Below, one piece after another: positions 14,110 to 23,905 of a stretch of DNA of 64,000 nt. Position numbers and translations under genes: made by a program. The stretch is from positions 24,054,286 to 24,118,285 of the forward strand of contig OY754969.1 of the NCBI GenBank assembly GCA_963576475.1, in the 5' to 3' direction. Every line of letters begins with the position of its first letter. Within the stretch, counting starts at the first letter, position 1. Source of the DNA: Molanna angustata (lineage: Eukaryota > Arthropoda > Insecta > Trichoptera > Molannidae). A model generated the notes under the pieces. That model was not told where the DNA came from and searched no databases. It saw nothing but the letters and a program-made list of their open reading frames with translations.

Positions 14110-14590
14110 TTTTTTTTTGCAGATTATCAATTAGTATCATGCTGAGATTGTATTCTGAAAGTTTCATCACAATGTATCTGTGTGTGTGTGTGCTATGTAC
14201 GGCGTGTTCATTTTTTACTTTATCGATTATAGACTAAAGTACTCATTCGATTCTATTCAAATTTTGCAAATATGTATATCTAATACTCGATTAGATCCCA
14301 TTAGATTTTGAACGATATATGAATAGTGCTTCTCAATTTTTTTAACTGTCAAATATTTCAAAGTGACCCCAAGCTCAGGAAACTTAAAATTTGAAATTTT
14401 TGTTTTCAAATTCGTAAAAAGGCACATTACTTTCATAAAATGGCATTGAAGAGTTATCAAGTTTTCATAATAAAATATTTAAATAAAAAATAATTTAACA
14501 AACTCATTTCATGAAAATGTTGAGAATTTTCCATACAAAATTTGAATACTTTATAGAATGACTTGTTAGTGAGGAGTTTAGCGTTGGCCA
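14110..14590 (+). repeat. Repeat F, copy 1
   Basis: A ~450-bp block (atcatgctgagattgt, tttcatcacaatgtatc, gtacggcgtgttc, then caagctcaggaaacttaaa) recurs in inverted orientation at 59600-60045. It contains a short GT run. No protein domain or terminal structure was recognised, so the class is unknown. Confidence 0.7.
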
Positions 14591-15480
14591 CAACCCACTC
14601 GTTTTAATATACAGTACATATGTTCAATTAGGAACTACTTTAGGTGAAAACCTGTTATTAGTTTCCTTGTTTATTAATCTTACATTTATACCCAATTAAT
14701 GTAAAAATAAAAAAAAACTGTTGATTTTCTATTGAATAAATAAATAAATATTATTTTTGTGAAAATTTGTAGATATAAATTTTATTATTAAAACAAAATA
14801 TTTTTAAGTGTTCTCGCCAGTGCTGAGGACGTAACAAATACTTACTCTGATAAAATTTCGAAAACCCTTAACTTTTACCAAAAATGTCACAAAAACATTA
14901 GAGTGTCAACCTATATTCTTACTAGTTTTTCCGTGTTTGGACGCTTTAGTCTAAAACGTTGTGTTAGTTAACATTTTTGACAACCCTGATTACCAATTTT
15001 GCCAAAACTTTAATTAACCAATCGGTTATTAATTACACGAAGATTTATTAGCCCATCCATTATGCCGAGTTCAAATAACTTTTCCTCAAAACCCAAAGAA
15101 CGGGGGCTAATCAAAAAGTATTAATTGAAAACAAACCCTTATTGGGGGTGATGAAGGGTAATTTGGATATCTTTAGATCAATAACAAAGATATGGGAAAT
15201 AACCTAAAAAATATTTATTTAAGTACTTCTGAGTTATTTAAAAATATTCTGCAACGTTGCATATTTCGTTCGGGAAAATTCGCATGAACGGTTTTTTACA
15301 GAATCTTGAAATATATTCCCATAGGATTAAGATAATTTCTAACTTGTTGGCAATTTAAACAAAAGTGTGAAGCCTTATATAATCAATGACTATGTTTTAC
15401 AAAATTATTCCCTGTTTCCAATTCTATACCATTACAAAACTAAATATTGATTGTTCGTTTTGTAGCCGATGCATTTTTTA
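14591..15480. other. AT-rich DNA without a recognised gene
   Basis: No coding signal or classified repeat was found. Confidence 0.45.
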
Positions 15481-15482
15481 AA

Positions 15483-15897
15483 CTAGTGGCATGTAACACA
15501 TGAGGTCCAACTGTCGATAGCGATATTATGTATAGTTGAAGAATAATAATCAAACTATAAACCCATAAATCCAAATTATTGAAAATTTTAACACATGTTG
15601 GTATGTATGTCAAGATAGGACAGTATGGACGTCAGTCCTTTTTTCCTACCCGGAATATGAAAACAGCAGACACACAGACACACACAGCCACACAAAACTC
15701 ACATAAAATGTTGTACTCCGAATTCTGAGTAAATCCATGTATGGGAACATGTATGCGGCGAAGCCTCTAAGTTGGTGTTTTTAGCATGCAAAAAGTCCAC
15801 TACGCCATACAAAATGTTCCTTGATACACGCGTCTTGGATTTAAACTGCCTCTTCCTTCAAAAGAATTTCATTCTCTTGAACGAATCGACAGTTGGA
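15483..15897 (-). mobile_element. Helentron-like element, copy C, internally deleted
   Basis: Both ends of the family are kept (minus-strand TCCAACTGTCG at 15897 and CTAG at 15483 with the 3' hairpin), but most of the 3' module is missing and the microsatellite is reduced to a few ACAC units. The flanks are T and T on the element strand, as in the other copies. Confidence 0.7.
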
Positions 15898-15904
15898 ATA
15901 TTTA

Positions 15905-16283
15905 ATTTTTTAAACATATCAATAGATATGAAGTTATAGGAGAACCAAAAACTCAAGGCATCAGCTGGTTTACGTGATCACTTTATGCGCTTGCACAACG
16001 TTCACCAACTCTGCCTTCTTATTGAGTTCCCTGTCAATCCAAGTTTTGAAAGATATTTTAATCGTGAAAATCTGTTCGTTTGAAAATAAGTTGAAACACC
16101 ATCGCCATCTATGAAGTTACGAAGAAACTTTTTTGTTACGCCATCTATTGAGAAATTGGTTAGTAAACAATGAAAGAAACAGTTCTTATGCATGAGGTGA
16201 CAGTGCTTTCGCACAGATGTCATCTCTAAACCGCGACAGAAAAACATTTTAATGTTTGGCTTGTTTATTTGCTTGGTATAATA
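15905..16283 (+). repeat. Repeat R copy, interrupted by a mariner derivative
   Basis: It shares with the 46.8-kb copy, in order: the tatcaatagatatgaagt block, catcagctggtttacgt, atcactttatgcgcttgc, cgccatctatgaag, and caggtgacagtg-like blocks. At 16284 it is broken by the mariner-type element. I cannot find its continuation after 16720. Confidence 0.65.
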
Positions 16284-16718
16284 CAAGGTGTCTCAAAAGA
16301 AAGTTTATATTTGTATTCAGATCGTTATGTAGAGATGTTAGACGACTTCTTGGTGCCTGAACTGCAAAACTTTCCTAGCTATAACCAAAGTACATGGTTC
16401 CAGCAGGACGGATCAACGTCACACACGTCCAATACATCTCTGCCACGAGTTCGTGAAATTTTCCCAGGCAAATTAATCTCCAGCAGGGGTAGCCAACTGG
16501 TAGCCATCACTGAGTCCACCTGCCGAGGCGTCATAAGTAATTTAACTGTTCTATTAAATGAGTGCTGCGAACGCGAGGGTCTACATTTGGGAGATATTTT
16601 TTTTAAGAAATAAATTCCCAAATTGTGTACTTTGATAATTAATAAACATTTTTTCGATACACGGCTTATTTTTTTTTAATCGATCCACTAAATATAAACT
16701 TCCTTTTGAGACACCCTG
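16284..16718 (+). mobile_element. mariner/IS630-type DNA transposon deletion derivative
   Basis: It is bounded by inverted repeats: caaggtgtctcaaaaga at the left and its near-complement ending in gacaccctg at the right, each next to TA (16282-16283 and 16719-16720), the target duplicated by this superfamily. Inside, a frame keeps a piece of transposase: DRYVEMLDDFLVPELQ, then TWFQQDGSTSHTSNTSL, then VREIFPGKLISSRGS. The WFQQDG block carries the second catalytic Asp of the DDE/D triad. The helix-turn-helix DNA-binding region, the first Asp and the last acidic residue are missing, so it is at best a non-autonomous 435-bp element. Confidence 0.8.
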
Positions 16719-17000
16719 TATTTATGAAAGACGAATATTTTTATAGTTACATATATGCAAGTATGAAAATATTCGATTTTCATTGATCTTATTTTAAAAA
16801 AAATAATTAAAAACTCTTCATTCGTGTCTACTCTCAAAGTTTCACTTAATCAGCTCAAAGTTTCACTTAATATAAAAATAAACACATCAATTACATACGT
16901 CAAGGTACATCAATTATCTACATTTGCTCTTAATATTATTCATACAATCAATTATGTCCTTCTCAAAATAGAGGAAACAGGAATATATTATGTGAAAATC
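16719..17000. other. AT-rich DNA, no gene seen
   Basis: A small direct duplication of CTCAAAGTTTCACTTAAT lies at about 16834-16870. There is no recognised coding content. Confidence 0.45.
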
Positions 17001-17002
17001 TT

Positions 17003-17135
17003 TTAGGTGAGACGAGACTGGTGTGTGGGTATACACAGATGTGTTGTACTCCCTTTTATAAGGCAATGCACACCCGCACACCTTTCGCTGGTTACCCCAC
17101 ATTGTGGGATATGCCGTGATGGTATGAATGAATGA
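17003..17135 (+). repeat. Repeat S (retroposon 3' end), copy 1
   Basis: The copy reads gagacgagactggtgtgtgg, ccttttataaggcaatgcac and ctggttaccccacattgtgg, then atatgccgtgatggtatg plus (AATG)n. Other copies or parts lie at 27668-27720, 27965-28050, 56193-56575 and 58950-59015. The last ~30 bases resemble the end of LINE family C. A (AATG)n tail indicates retroposition. Confidence 0.65.
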
Positions 17136-17177
17136 AAATCATGGTTTTGGGCAATGTCTGTTTATATATCACAAAGA

Positions 17178-17278
17178 GGCTCTACACCTGGGGACCTGAT
17201 TATGGCCAATAACAAAGTGATAAAAGTTGCGGCTTACTGGATTGGCTGAATTTAGCCCGGACACGGAAAGTAAGTAAG
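17178..17278 (+). mobile_element. Short 5'-truncated retroposon with perfect TSD
   Basis: A 101-bp insert is flanked by the identical 13-mer tatatcacaaaga at 17165-17177 and 17279-17291. The insert ends in a gtaagtaag run, like the tail of LINE family A at 775. This is the footprint of a target-primed retroposition event with strong 5' truncation. Too little is left to name the family. Confidence 0.8.
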
Positions 17279-17291
17279 TATATCACAAAGA

Positions 17292-17880
17292 AATTGTTTA
17301 CAGTAACATGACACTCATCCGTTTTTATCAATTGTAAAAATTGTTTCACCCTTCACAATTAATTTTCAAGCAATGCGATAGGTAGGTACTTCTATTTTAG
17401 TACTCGGTAAAAAAAGAACAACAAAAATAAGAGAAATATTTCAATCGTTCGAAACTAGGGATCAATTTTGTGTCTCTGTCTCTCTACAAGAGGAACAGTA
17501 CACATAAAAAGACAGAGAATATGAGATCAATTATGTTCAATAAACTAGGAGTGGCAGCACTTGAGTCTGTAAAGAAGCATTGTTAAAATTAAACTCTAGT
17601 TAGTATTGGCATACGTTGACGACACGCTGCGCTGTGAAGACGGGGGAGTGTCTATTTATTTTGTACATAGCACTTTTTAACAAGACTGAGTCATCTTGTC
17701 TAGTTATATCTTACTATGATCTCTCCCTTTCTCCATTTGATCACATAAAAATGATGTAAAGAACTCCTCGATAACAACAACCTCTATACACCCCGATACA
17801 ACCTCTATGCAGTGAGGTTGAATACTATGTTATATATATTTTACTGTATGAACTGTGAGATTTATGTAAAAAAAAGATTT
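17292..17880. other. AT-rich DNA without a recognised gene
   Basis: Nothing recognisable on either strand. Confidence 0.45.
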
Positions 17881-17885
17881 CGAAA

Positions 17886-17965
17886 TGAATTTATGTCAAG
17901 ATAGAAAAATGTGGTGTTCAGTTCTCTTTGCCAACCCCATGAAGGACATGGCGTGATGGTATGTA
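17886..17965 (+). pseudogene. LINE family C tail, tiny copy
   Basis: Only about the last 25 codons remain: gtcaagatagaaaaatgtgg corresponds to CQDRKMW, and the DNA ends ggacatggcgtgatggtatg plus a TATA run. It is 5'-truncated. Confidence 0.65.
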
Positions 17966-18449
17966 TATATTATGTAGTAAGAAATATTATCTTTCATGCA
18001 ATAAAGCTTTCTTTTCTAGAATACACAGCAATAATAATCAGTTTTTATTCCATCTCGTGAGCACAAACCATATGCAATGCTACGTACAAGATAATATTAA
18101 TAAAAAAACAATTGATAGTAAAAAGTAAGCAATAGAAATAAAAAGAACAATAAAATTAATAGATCAATATATTAACAAAAATAAAAACCAAAAAAGTAAA
18201 ACCGTAATTATCTCTAATTAAAATCACTGCATAATATTGAACATATCAGCTACTTGTTTTTTTTAACATAAATTTATTGCTATTTATTTGGATTTGTAAT
18301 GTTATATGTGCACTTTTTTATACGATTGATGTTGGCATTAACAATTACAGTATCACTGTTTCGAGATGCATTAGCCCAGGCATAGGTTTTTTTCCCAATA
18401 GTGGGACATTGCAGATACAATTTTTGTGATTTATATCAAAGTAATGTAC

Positions 18450-18690
18450 GTATTACAAGATGAGACCCCACAAGATGGAACTCTAAAATATAAAGATGGA
18501 GACCTTGGGAAAACAAGAGAGGCGTCGGAAGACCTCAAAAAGATGGTCCGACGACATAACCACTATGGGGGGAAAAAAATTGGCTGCAAACAGCAACGCA
18601 CAGAAAGAAATGGAAGGGTATGGATTATGGAAGAGGCCTATATCCAGCAGTGGAGGACAGAGGGCTAAAGAAGAAGAAGAATGTACGTGT
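18450..18690 (+). pseudogene. RTE-like LINE tail (family B), frameshifted
   Basis: Two frames together give RPQKRWSDDITTMGGKK, then W..TA..RKKW, and EEAYIQQWRTEG before the stop, followed by (AGA)n. The frame changes within the A/G-rich stretch near 18570. Related copies are at 26228-26455, 52868-53043 (minus) and 53040-53262. Confidence 0.75.
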
Positions 18691-18792
18691 ATAAATAAAA
18701 AATCACATTTACTATAATACGCAAATCCTTCGCAAATGAATGATTTCTCATGATTCTCTTCATCAAATCTATTGACCCCATCATCATCATCA

Positions 18793-19285
18793 TCAGTGGC
18801 TCCACAGCCCAGGATGGGCCTTGGCCTCCTCAAGGAATCGTCTCCATTGCACCATATCCATGGCCATTTCTCTCCAATTCCGTACACCGGCTATCTGAAA
18901 GTCCCTCTCGACTCCATCCATCCATCGTAGTTTTGGCCATCCCACACCCCATCTTCCCTCCGGACGCGTTGTGAGCTTGTGAATTCCCTCCGGATTCTTT
19001 TTGGTGTCTGATCATCTTCCATACGATACACGTGTTCTATCCAGCGGAGCCTCACTATTTTTATCGTTTGGACGATATTTGGCTCTGTAGTTCGTGGTTG
19101 AACATGATTCTCCACGTGCCTTGATCGCAGAGGAGACCAAATATTTTTCTCAAAATTTTTCTGTCGAAAACTAGTAACGCATCCATTTTCTTTACAGCAA
19201 GAACCCAACACTCAGAGCCGCATGTCAGTACAGGTCGTATAAGAGTTGACCCCACATATTCTTTTGACCCCAGACGTAATAATTA
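18793..19285 (-). pseudogene. RTE-like LINE C-terminal fragment (family D), frameshifted
   Basis: On the minus strand one frame reads YVGSTLIRPVLTCGSECW, then VFDRKILRKIFG and GTWRIMFNHELQ. A second frame continues EPNIVQTIKIVRLRWIEHV and RMEDDQTPKRI. A third reads GVERDFQIAGVRNWREMAM and QWRRFLEEAKAHPGL before a stop at 18793-18795. At least two frameshifts are present. The 3' tail is (GAT)n (plus strand catcatcatcat). The catalytic YADD region lies upstream of what is retained. Confidence 0.85.
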
Positions 19286-19840
19286 ATTATCGCTGATTTG
19301 CATTTTGATTTTTAGATTTTGTTGATTTTGTCAGGGATCCCATTATCAGATCTCAATCAAATTGAAATGGTGATAATTGTAATCAAAATTAAACATCGAA
19401 ATCGGACATCGTGGTGAAAAGTTATCGCTGAACATAATAAAAAAAATTCACTTCGAATTGATAGCCTCCTCTGTCGGTTTATAATAATTTGTGATCCTTC
19501 CAAGGGCGCTGATGGTTCAATCCGAGATCTGTTTTCAGCGGACATCTGGGGGCAATTCATTCCATCGCATAATAGGACCACACATACAAAAATTTCGATC
19601 ATCGTAACCCACCTTGGTGACTCTATCCAACTTCCTTATGGAGTAATTACTCTGTGCTTTTATACTTACTACATATTCCTGTCGACTCCTGAAATATTCA
19701 AGTTTAATTGAATACTTAGCTTTTAGATATTGCTCAAATAAAATGTTGGAAACCCTTTTGGCAATATGTTTTAAGTGTAACAGGTTTAAATTTATTTATT
19801 ATACGTATACCTACCAGTTGTCTACAAACAATTGTCAGCC
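19286..19840. other. Unassigned DNA
   Basis: An 81-codon minus-strand frame (19357-19602) has no recognisable domain. The patch 19440-19610 is less AT-rich than its surroundings. Confidence 0.4.
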
Positions 19841-19842
19841 GG

Positions 19843-20640
19843 TATATATCGCGGCCGTTAAGCCAGAAGGGCATACAAGCGAAATGACTACTTAACAGTA
19901 AAGACAAAAAAATATTAATTTCTGTAACGGTTCAATTTGGAGTTTTTTGGAAAATTTAGCAAAAATGAAGTCTCATCGAGGATTATTACCTACATTTCAA
20001 TAACTAGTGAATTTCTTATATATTTTGCACATACGCTCCTCGGGTTCGCTAATGTTTCTAGATGTAGACTCGATTTTTTAATAGAAAATTCATAATTATT
20101 GGGTGGCGTAAAACATATTTTCTAAAAAGCTACGAATCATAGAGAAAAAATATGTAGCTTAGTTATGAGACGCATTTAAATGTTTTGATAGCGAAATTGA
20201 GACAATTAGCTAAGCTTCTGTCATTTTGTGTTTATAGATACGCCCTTCTGGTTTGGCAGGTTTCTATGGCATGATCAATTTTTTTGAGAGGTCGTATCAT
20301 ATTATTTTCTTTTTCCAATCATTTTTTTTCTTACATTTTTCTTTAAAAATATCTGTTTAATGTTCGGCGTATGCAGATTCGCCCGTCTGATTTGATAATA
20401 TTTCACAAAGATATCGGTCAAGTCTTCGGTGAAAGTTCATACTCTCTTCTGGCTCGACAAATTCATCTTAACGCCCAAAATTATTTATTGATATCTCGAA
20501 AAATATGCAACGGAAAGCCATGATTTTTATACAGATGGTAAAGATCTTAATAAAGTATCGCTTGCCACAAAAAAACGAAAAATCGCATTTTTACAGATAC
20601 GCTCTTCTGGCTTGACGCCCGCGATATAATCCATACTTTT
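19843..20640. mobile_element. Foldback-like element with a repeated CTTCTGGCTTGAC motif
   Basis: The left end reads tatatcgcggccgttaagcc then agaagggc. The right end, inverted, reads tatatcgcgggcgtcaagcc then agaagagcg: imperfect terminal inverted repeats of about 35 bp. The same core (cgcccttctggcttgac and variants) recurs inside at about 20232, 20377 and 20450. No transposase frame is present. I infer a non-autonomous DNA element, but no target duplication was verified. Confidence 0.5.
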
Positions 20641-20981
20641 TAGTACTTTTTATATTCTCCGAGATATACGATTTGAGAAAACTCTCTTGAAATAGGACAT
20701 TGAAGTACTCATACAGCGATATATTTATACCCATGTGTTATTAAATTTTATTTAGCTTGAAGTATATATGTATGTAGGAGCTTCGCCTTTTTATTCATTA
20801 AGAGTTTTTTTTTTTATATTTCGTAGTCTGAAGTCTGAAGCGGAATGGAGGATAAAAGTTATGTCGCTAGGTGTCATCTACATCTGCTGGCACAGCCTCT
20901 TGTATTCTTTATTTCGCAGCCCGTGATTCATTATATTTTTATAATATGAAGGCGAAAACTCCCACTTTTTCTAGCCGAGCA

Positions 20982-21810
20982 TCTTTATATATATATATAT
21001 ATATATATTTAATTCTTCTGTACGTGTGTATGTCACTGAACTCTTCCTAAACGGCTGAACCGATTTTGATGACATTTTTTGTCTGTATTTGTGTGAGTCC
21101 CTGAATGTTTTAGATTTTAAACATTATTAAAAAGACAATAAAAAAATATTATATAAATTATAAAAAGTGGCGCTAATGCCGAATTAGCAATGTTTAGTTT
21201 TTTCCATCTGACCAAACAAAGAAATCTGTCATTTATGTCATAGTTTGTATTTTTTTGAGATTTAAAGTTCTCTTCGCTCTGTTTCGGTATTAGTCATATT
21301 TCAATTATATAAATGTGCATGGAATTTTAATTTCTGTTCAATGTTTCGTTATTATTCATATTTCAATTCGTTCGTTTCCGTGTCCTAACCATCTATGCTG
21401 TATTCCAATTATATACGAAATGACCTAGCCTCAAACCTAAATCAATCTTACCTCAAAGTATTTAGCGGCCCATCGAACAAAATAATGTAAATTTGCTTAC
21501 ATCCATATAATTCAAATATATCAATAATGATAATAATGAATACTTCCTTGCACCTTGCGCAAGTGGCGAGTTTATTGCCGTATGGCAATTTCTTCCAACT
21601 AACCAGTGTTTCCAGCCCAGAGAATAACATTAGCGTGAGAAATGAATTTAAATAAATTTCTCCTCTGCTGGGAATCGAACCCAGGACGGCCGCACAGAAA
21701 CCGAACGGCTTACCAACTGTGCCACGGCGGTCGGCATGATGTATTATGTTACATATATTTTTTTGTTTCACAAATAGTTCGGGCAGGACAGCGTCTGTCG
21801 TGTCCACTAG
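20982..21810 (+). mobile_element. Helitron-like non-autonomous element H1
   Basis: The 5' end is TCTTTATATATA preceded by A (20981). It is followed by a block shared with H2 (ttctgtacgtgtgtatgtca, then aacggctgaaccgatttt). The 3' end is GGACA...TGTCC hairpin, then aCTAG, with T at 21811. A^T insertion, 5' TC and 3' hairpin plus CTAG are the defining Helitron ends. There is no Rep-helicase frame. A tRNA-derived SINE sits inside it at 21525-21737 on the opposite strand, so it is older than that SINE. Confidence 0.75.
21525..21737 (-). mobile_element. tRNA-derived SINE nested in Helitron H1
   Basis: On the minus strand there is an A box (TGGCACAGTTG) and a perfect B box (GGTTCGATTCC) spaced as in tRNA. 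A body follows, and a 3' end aattgccatacggcaataaa with cgccacttgc and then ATT-rich repeats. That 3' end resembles the 3' UTR of the CR1/Jockey LINE family at 11866 and 56277. It would be transcribed by RNA polymerase III. A frame running through it is not a gene. Confidence 0.75.
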
Positions 21811-22048
21811 TATACTTACATATCACAGAATTTAAGGTCGTTCGTTATCAAAAGACGAACATATTCTCAACGTTTTTTTTTTCAGTTTTTATTTTGTTTC
21901 ATTTCACATTACTCTGCGTAAAAAAACTCATCTGATTCCTTGGCCACAAGTTTGAGTTCAATTCCCACAGGTTTTTTTACGATTTCCAAAGAAATGTTTA
22001 AAATAAAAAGAGTTTTTTTTCTTTATGAATGATCAAATCTAATCTTTA

Positions 22049-22605
22049 AAAGCAATCTTCATCGCTTCAACGTTGCTCCCTCTTACTCATGTCAGTTTTG
22101 TCAATGTCCGGACCAAACTTCGGATCACATCCTTTGGGAGTATTCCCACCCAATGGTGTCCTCTTACAGATCGGAGATCCTCGTTGCTGTTCGTGGGCCT
22201 CTTCAAGGTCCCAATGGACATGCGGACTTAGTGATCTCGAAGAGCAATTATAAAGCCTTCAATATATTTTGCCATAGATACGGTGCCTTATTATCCGAAG
22301 ATTCTCACTGACTTGCAAGTTTCCAGAGATCTTGGTCACTTCTCTGATGCCCTATATACATATATGGATCTTGAGTCGCCAACAGTCCGCAGTTGTGAAT
22401 CTCGACTTGCACTTGCTGATTGTTCTTTTTGCACCATGGTGCCGAGATTGCTAATTTAGAGGGCTCCATGAGCTACTCTTCGTGCCACGCATTGTTTTTT
22501 TTATTGTTCATTCTAGCGTTCTGCGAAGGGGCAGTTGACAGTCCCCGTATGGGGAGCGGGTGGTGGTGGGGGTAGCGATTAATGAGCTAATCCAGGCAAA
22601 GTTAT
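22049..22605 (+). pseudogene. R1-clade-like LINE C-terminus plus 3' UTR
   Basis: A plus-strand frame (22049-22311) reads NLHRFNVAPSYSC, QFCQCPDQTSDHILWEYSH, then SSYRSEILVAVRGPL and ends SKSNYKAFNIFCHRYGALL before its stop. The CQFC...H....E zinc-knuckle-like pattern near the C-terminus is typical of R1/TRAS/SART-type LINEs. The 3' UTR (about 22312-22600) includes gctaatttagagggctccat and a G-rich gagcgggtggtggtggggg end. The reverse transcriptase and endonuclease domains are missing. The 3' UTR recurs at 3930-4118. Confidence 0.65.
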
Positions 22606-23590
22606 TGCAGTGGATTGCTATCTGTCCTTCCATCTCTTGGGATGACATCCTAGAGGCCTGCTTTCCTGGCAAATATTATCCCTGGCCTTATTTACGGATC
22701 TTGAGTCTGCCATTCTAGACACGTGTTATGTTTGATAAAATTATTAAATTGAAGGTAATTAACATACTGCATACAAAGTGGATTTATTAGAACGAATGAT
22801 TACGTTATTGCAACAAATATACATAATATGTAATTAGTTCTCAAAAATAAAAAAATGTTTAAGCTACATATAACTTCAACGGTAGAGGTAGTATTCGAAC
22901 CCGAAGATTGCAAGTCCAGCATATCACCACAACCACCGCAATTGTTGTACATACCTAGTTTTTCACAATAAAACCAATAAAAATACTATTGTAATGTATT
23001 CAAAACACTCTTGTGTCTCGCAATAACACTAAATTTGATATTATTTTTAAAAATATGTCTAAAATATATACAAAAACTTATACTTCAATACTTTTGTAAC
23101 TGTATACTTTTATAAATATCTTATTGATTTGGTAGCATGATATTAAAAGATGAAAAATGAATATTTCATATTATTATAATTTTATTGAGGACATCCAACC
23201 AATTTTCGCCATATTCATTTGATTTTTCCAAATTTCAATATTCATCTTCCATTGTCGTAATTCAAAATTTCCATACAAAACTTTTAAAATCTCGGGGAGC
23301 CTTTGGCGGCTGGTAGGGATATTCCGTCACATTTTTTGATAGCATTTTCTCTTTCCATTTTCACCAGGGCAGTTATAGAGGTTTGGTTCAAATGTCGCAT
23401 TGCCAATCTCTCACGATATAAATAATACAGAACGACACAAAACGAATAACTATTCATTTTATAACGAAACAAAAATAACCAATGAAAATTATGTTTTATT
23501 TGATTTTGCATTACATGTTTTCAATATTATAATAATTACTAAACATGAATAAAAGCTTATTTCATATTTAATAATAACAAAATATTTAAG
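22606..23590. other. AT-rich DNA, possible tRNA-like scrap
   Basis: At about 22885-22935 there is ggtagtattcgaacccgaag, reminiscent of an inverted B box, but no A box pairs with it. No gene was recognised. Confidence 0.35.
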
Positions 23591-23609
23591 AATACTAAAT
23601 AATCCACTA

Positions 23610-23889
23610 GCGGTGATAGCCCAGCGGTAAGGTCGTCGCCTCACATGTGTGAGGTCGACGGTTCGAATCCGGGCGGGCACGCACCTCTGGATTTATAAAA
23701 AAATCTATGTGCGGATTTATATCATTATCTATGTGTATCCATGATCCAATTTGTCTGGTTCCCCTTTCTAAGGGTTACGAAGGTCAGATGGCAGTCGCTT
23801 CAATGCAATAACCAGACTCGCCAATTCCAGGATCATGGTCAAAGCGTACCCCGATAAAAACGGGACTAAAGCGCTAAGGGGAAAAAAAA
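23610..23889 (+). mobile_element. Complete tRNA-derived SINE with perfect TSD
   Basis: The 280-bp insert begins gcggtgatagcccagcgg. It has an A box TAGCCCAGCGG (23617-23627) and a perfect B box GGTTCGAATCC (23660-23670). A tRNA-unrelated body contains ggtcagatggcagtcgcttc, and the copy ends in an A run. It is flanked by identical 16-bp repeats actaaataatccacta at 23594-23609 and 23890-23905. The intact head and identical target duplications indicate a young, full-length copy with an RNA polymerase III promoter. A minus-strand frame across it is not a gene. Confidence 0.9.
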
Positions 23890-23905
23890 ACTAAATAATC
23901 CACTA

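Noticed and set aside
19357..19602. Minus-strand frame of 81 codons as a possible gene
   Set aside because: No domain and no start or splice context; left unassigned.
21642..21935. Plus-strand frame of 97 codons
   Set aside because: It crosses an antisense tRNA-SINE and a Helitron border; not a gene.
23610..23685. Possible functional tRNA gene
   Set aside because: The head belongs to a 280-bp retroposon with A-rich end and target duplications.
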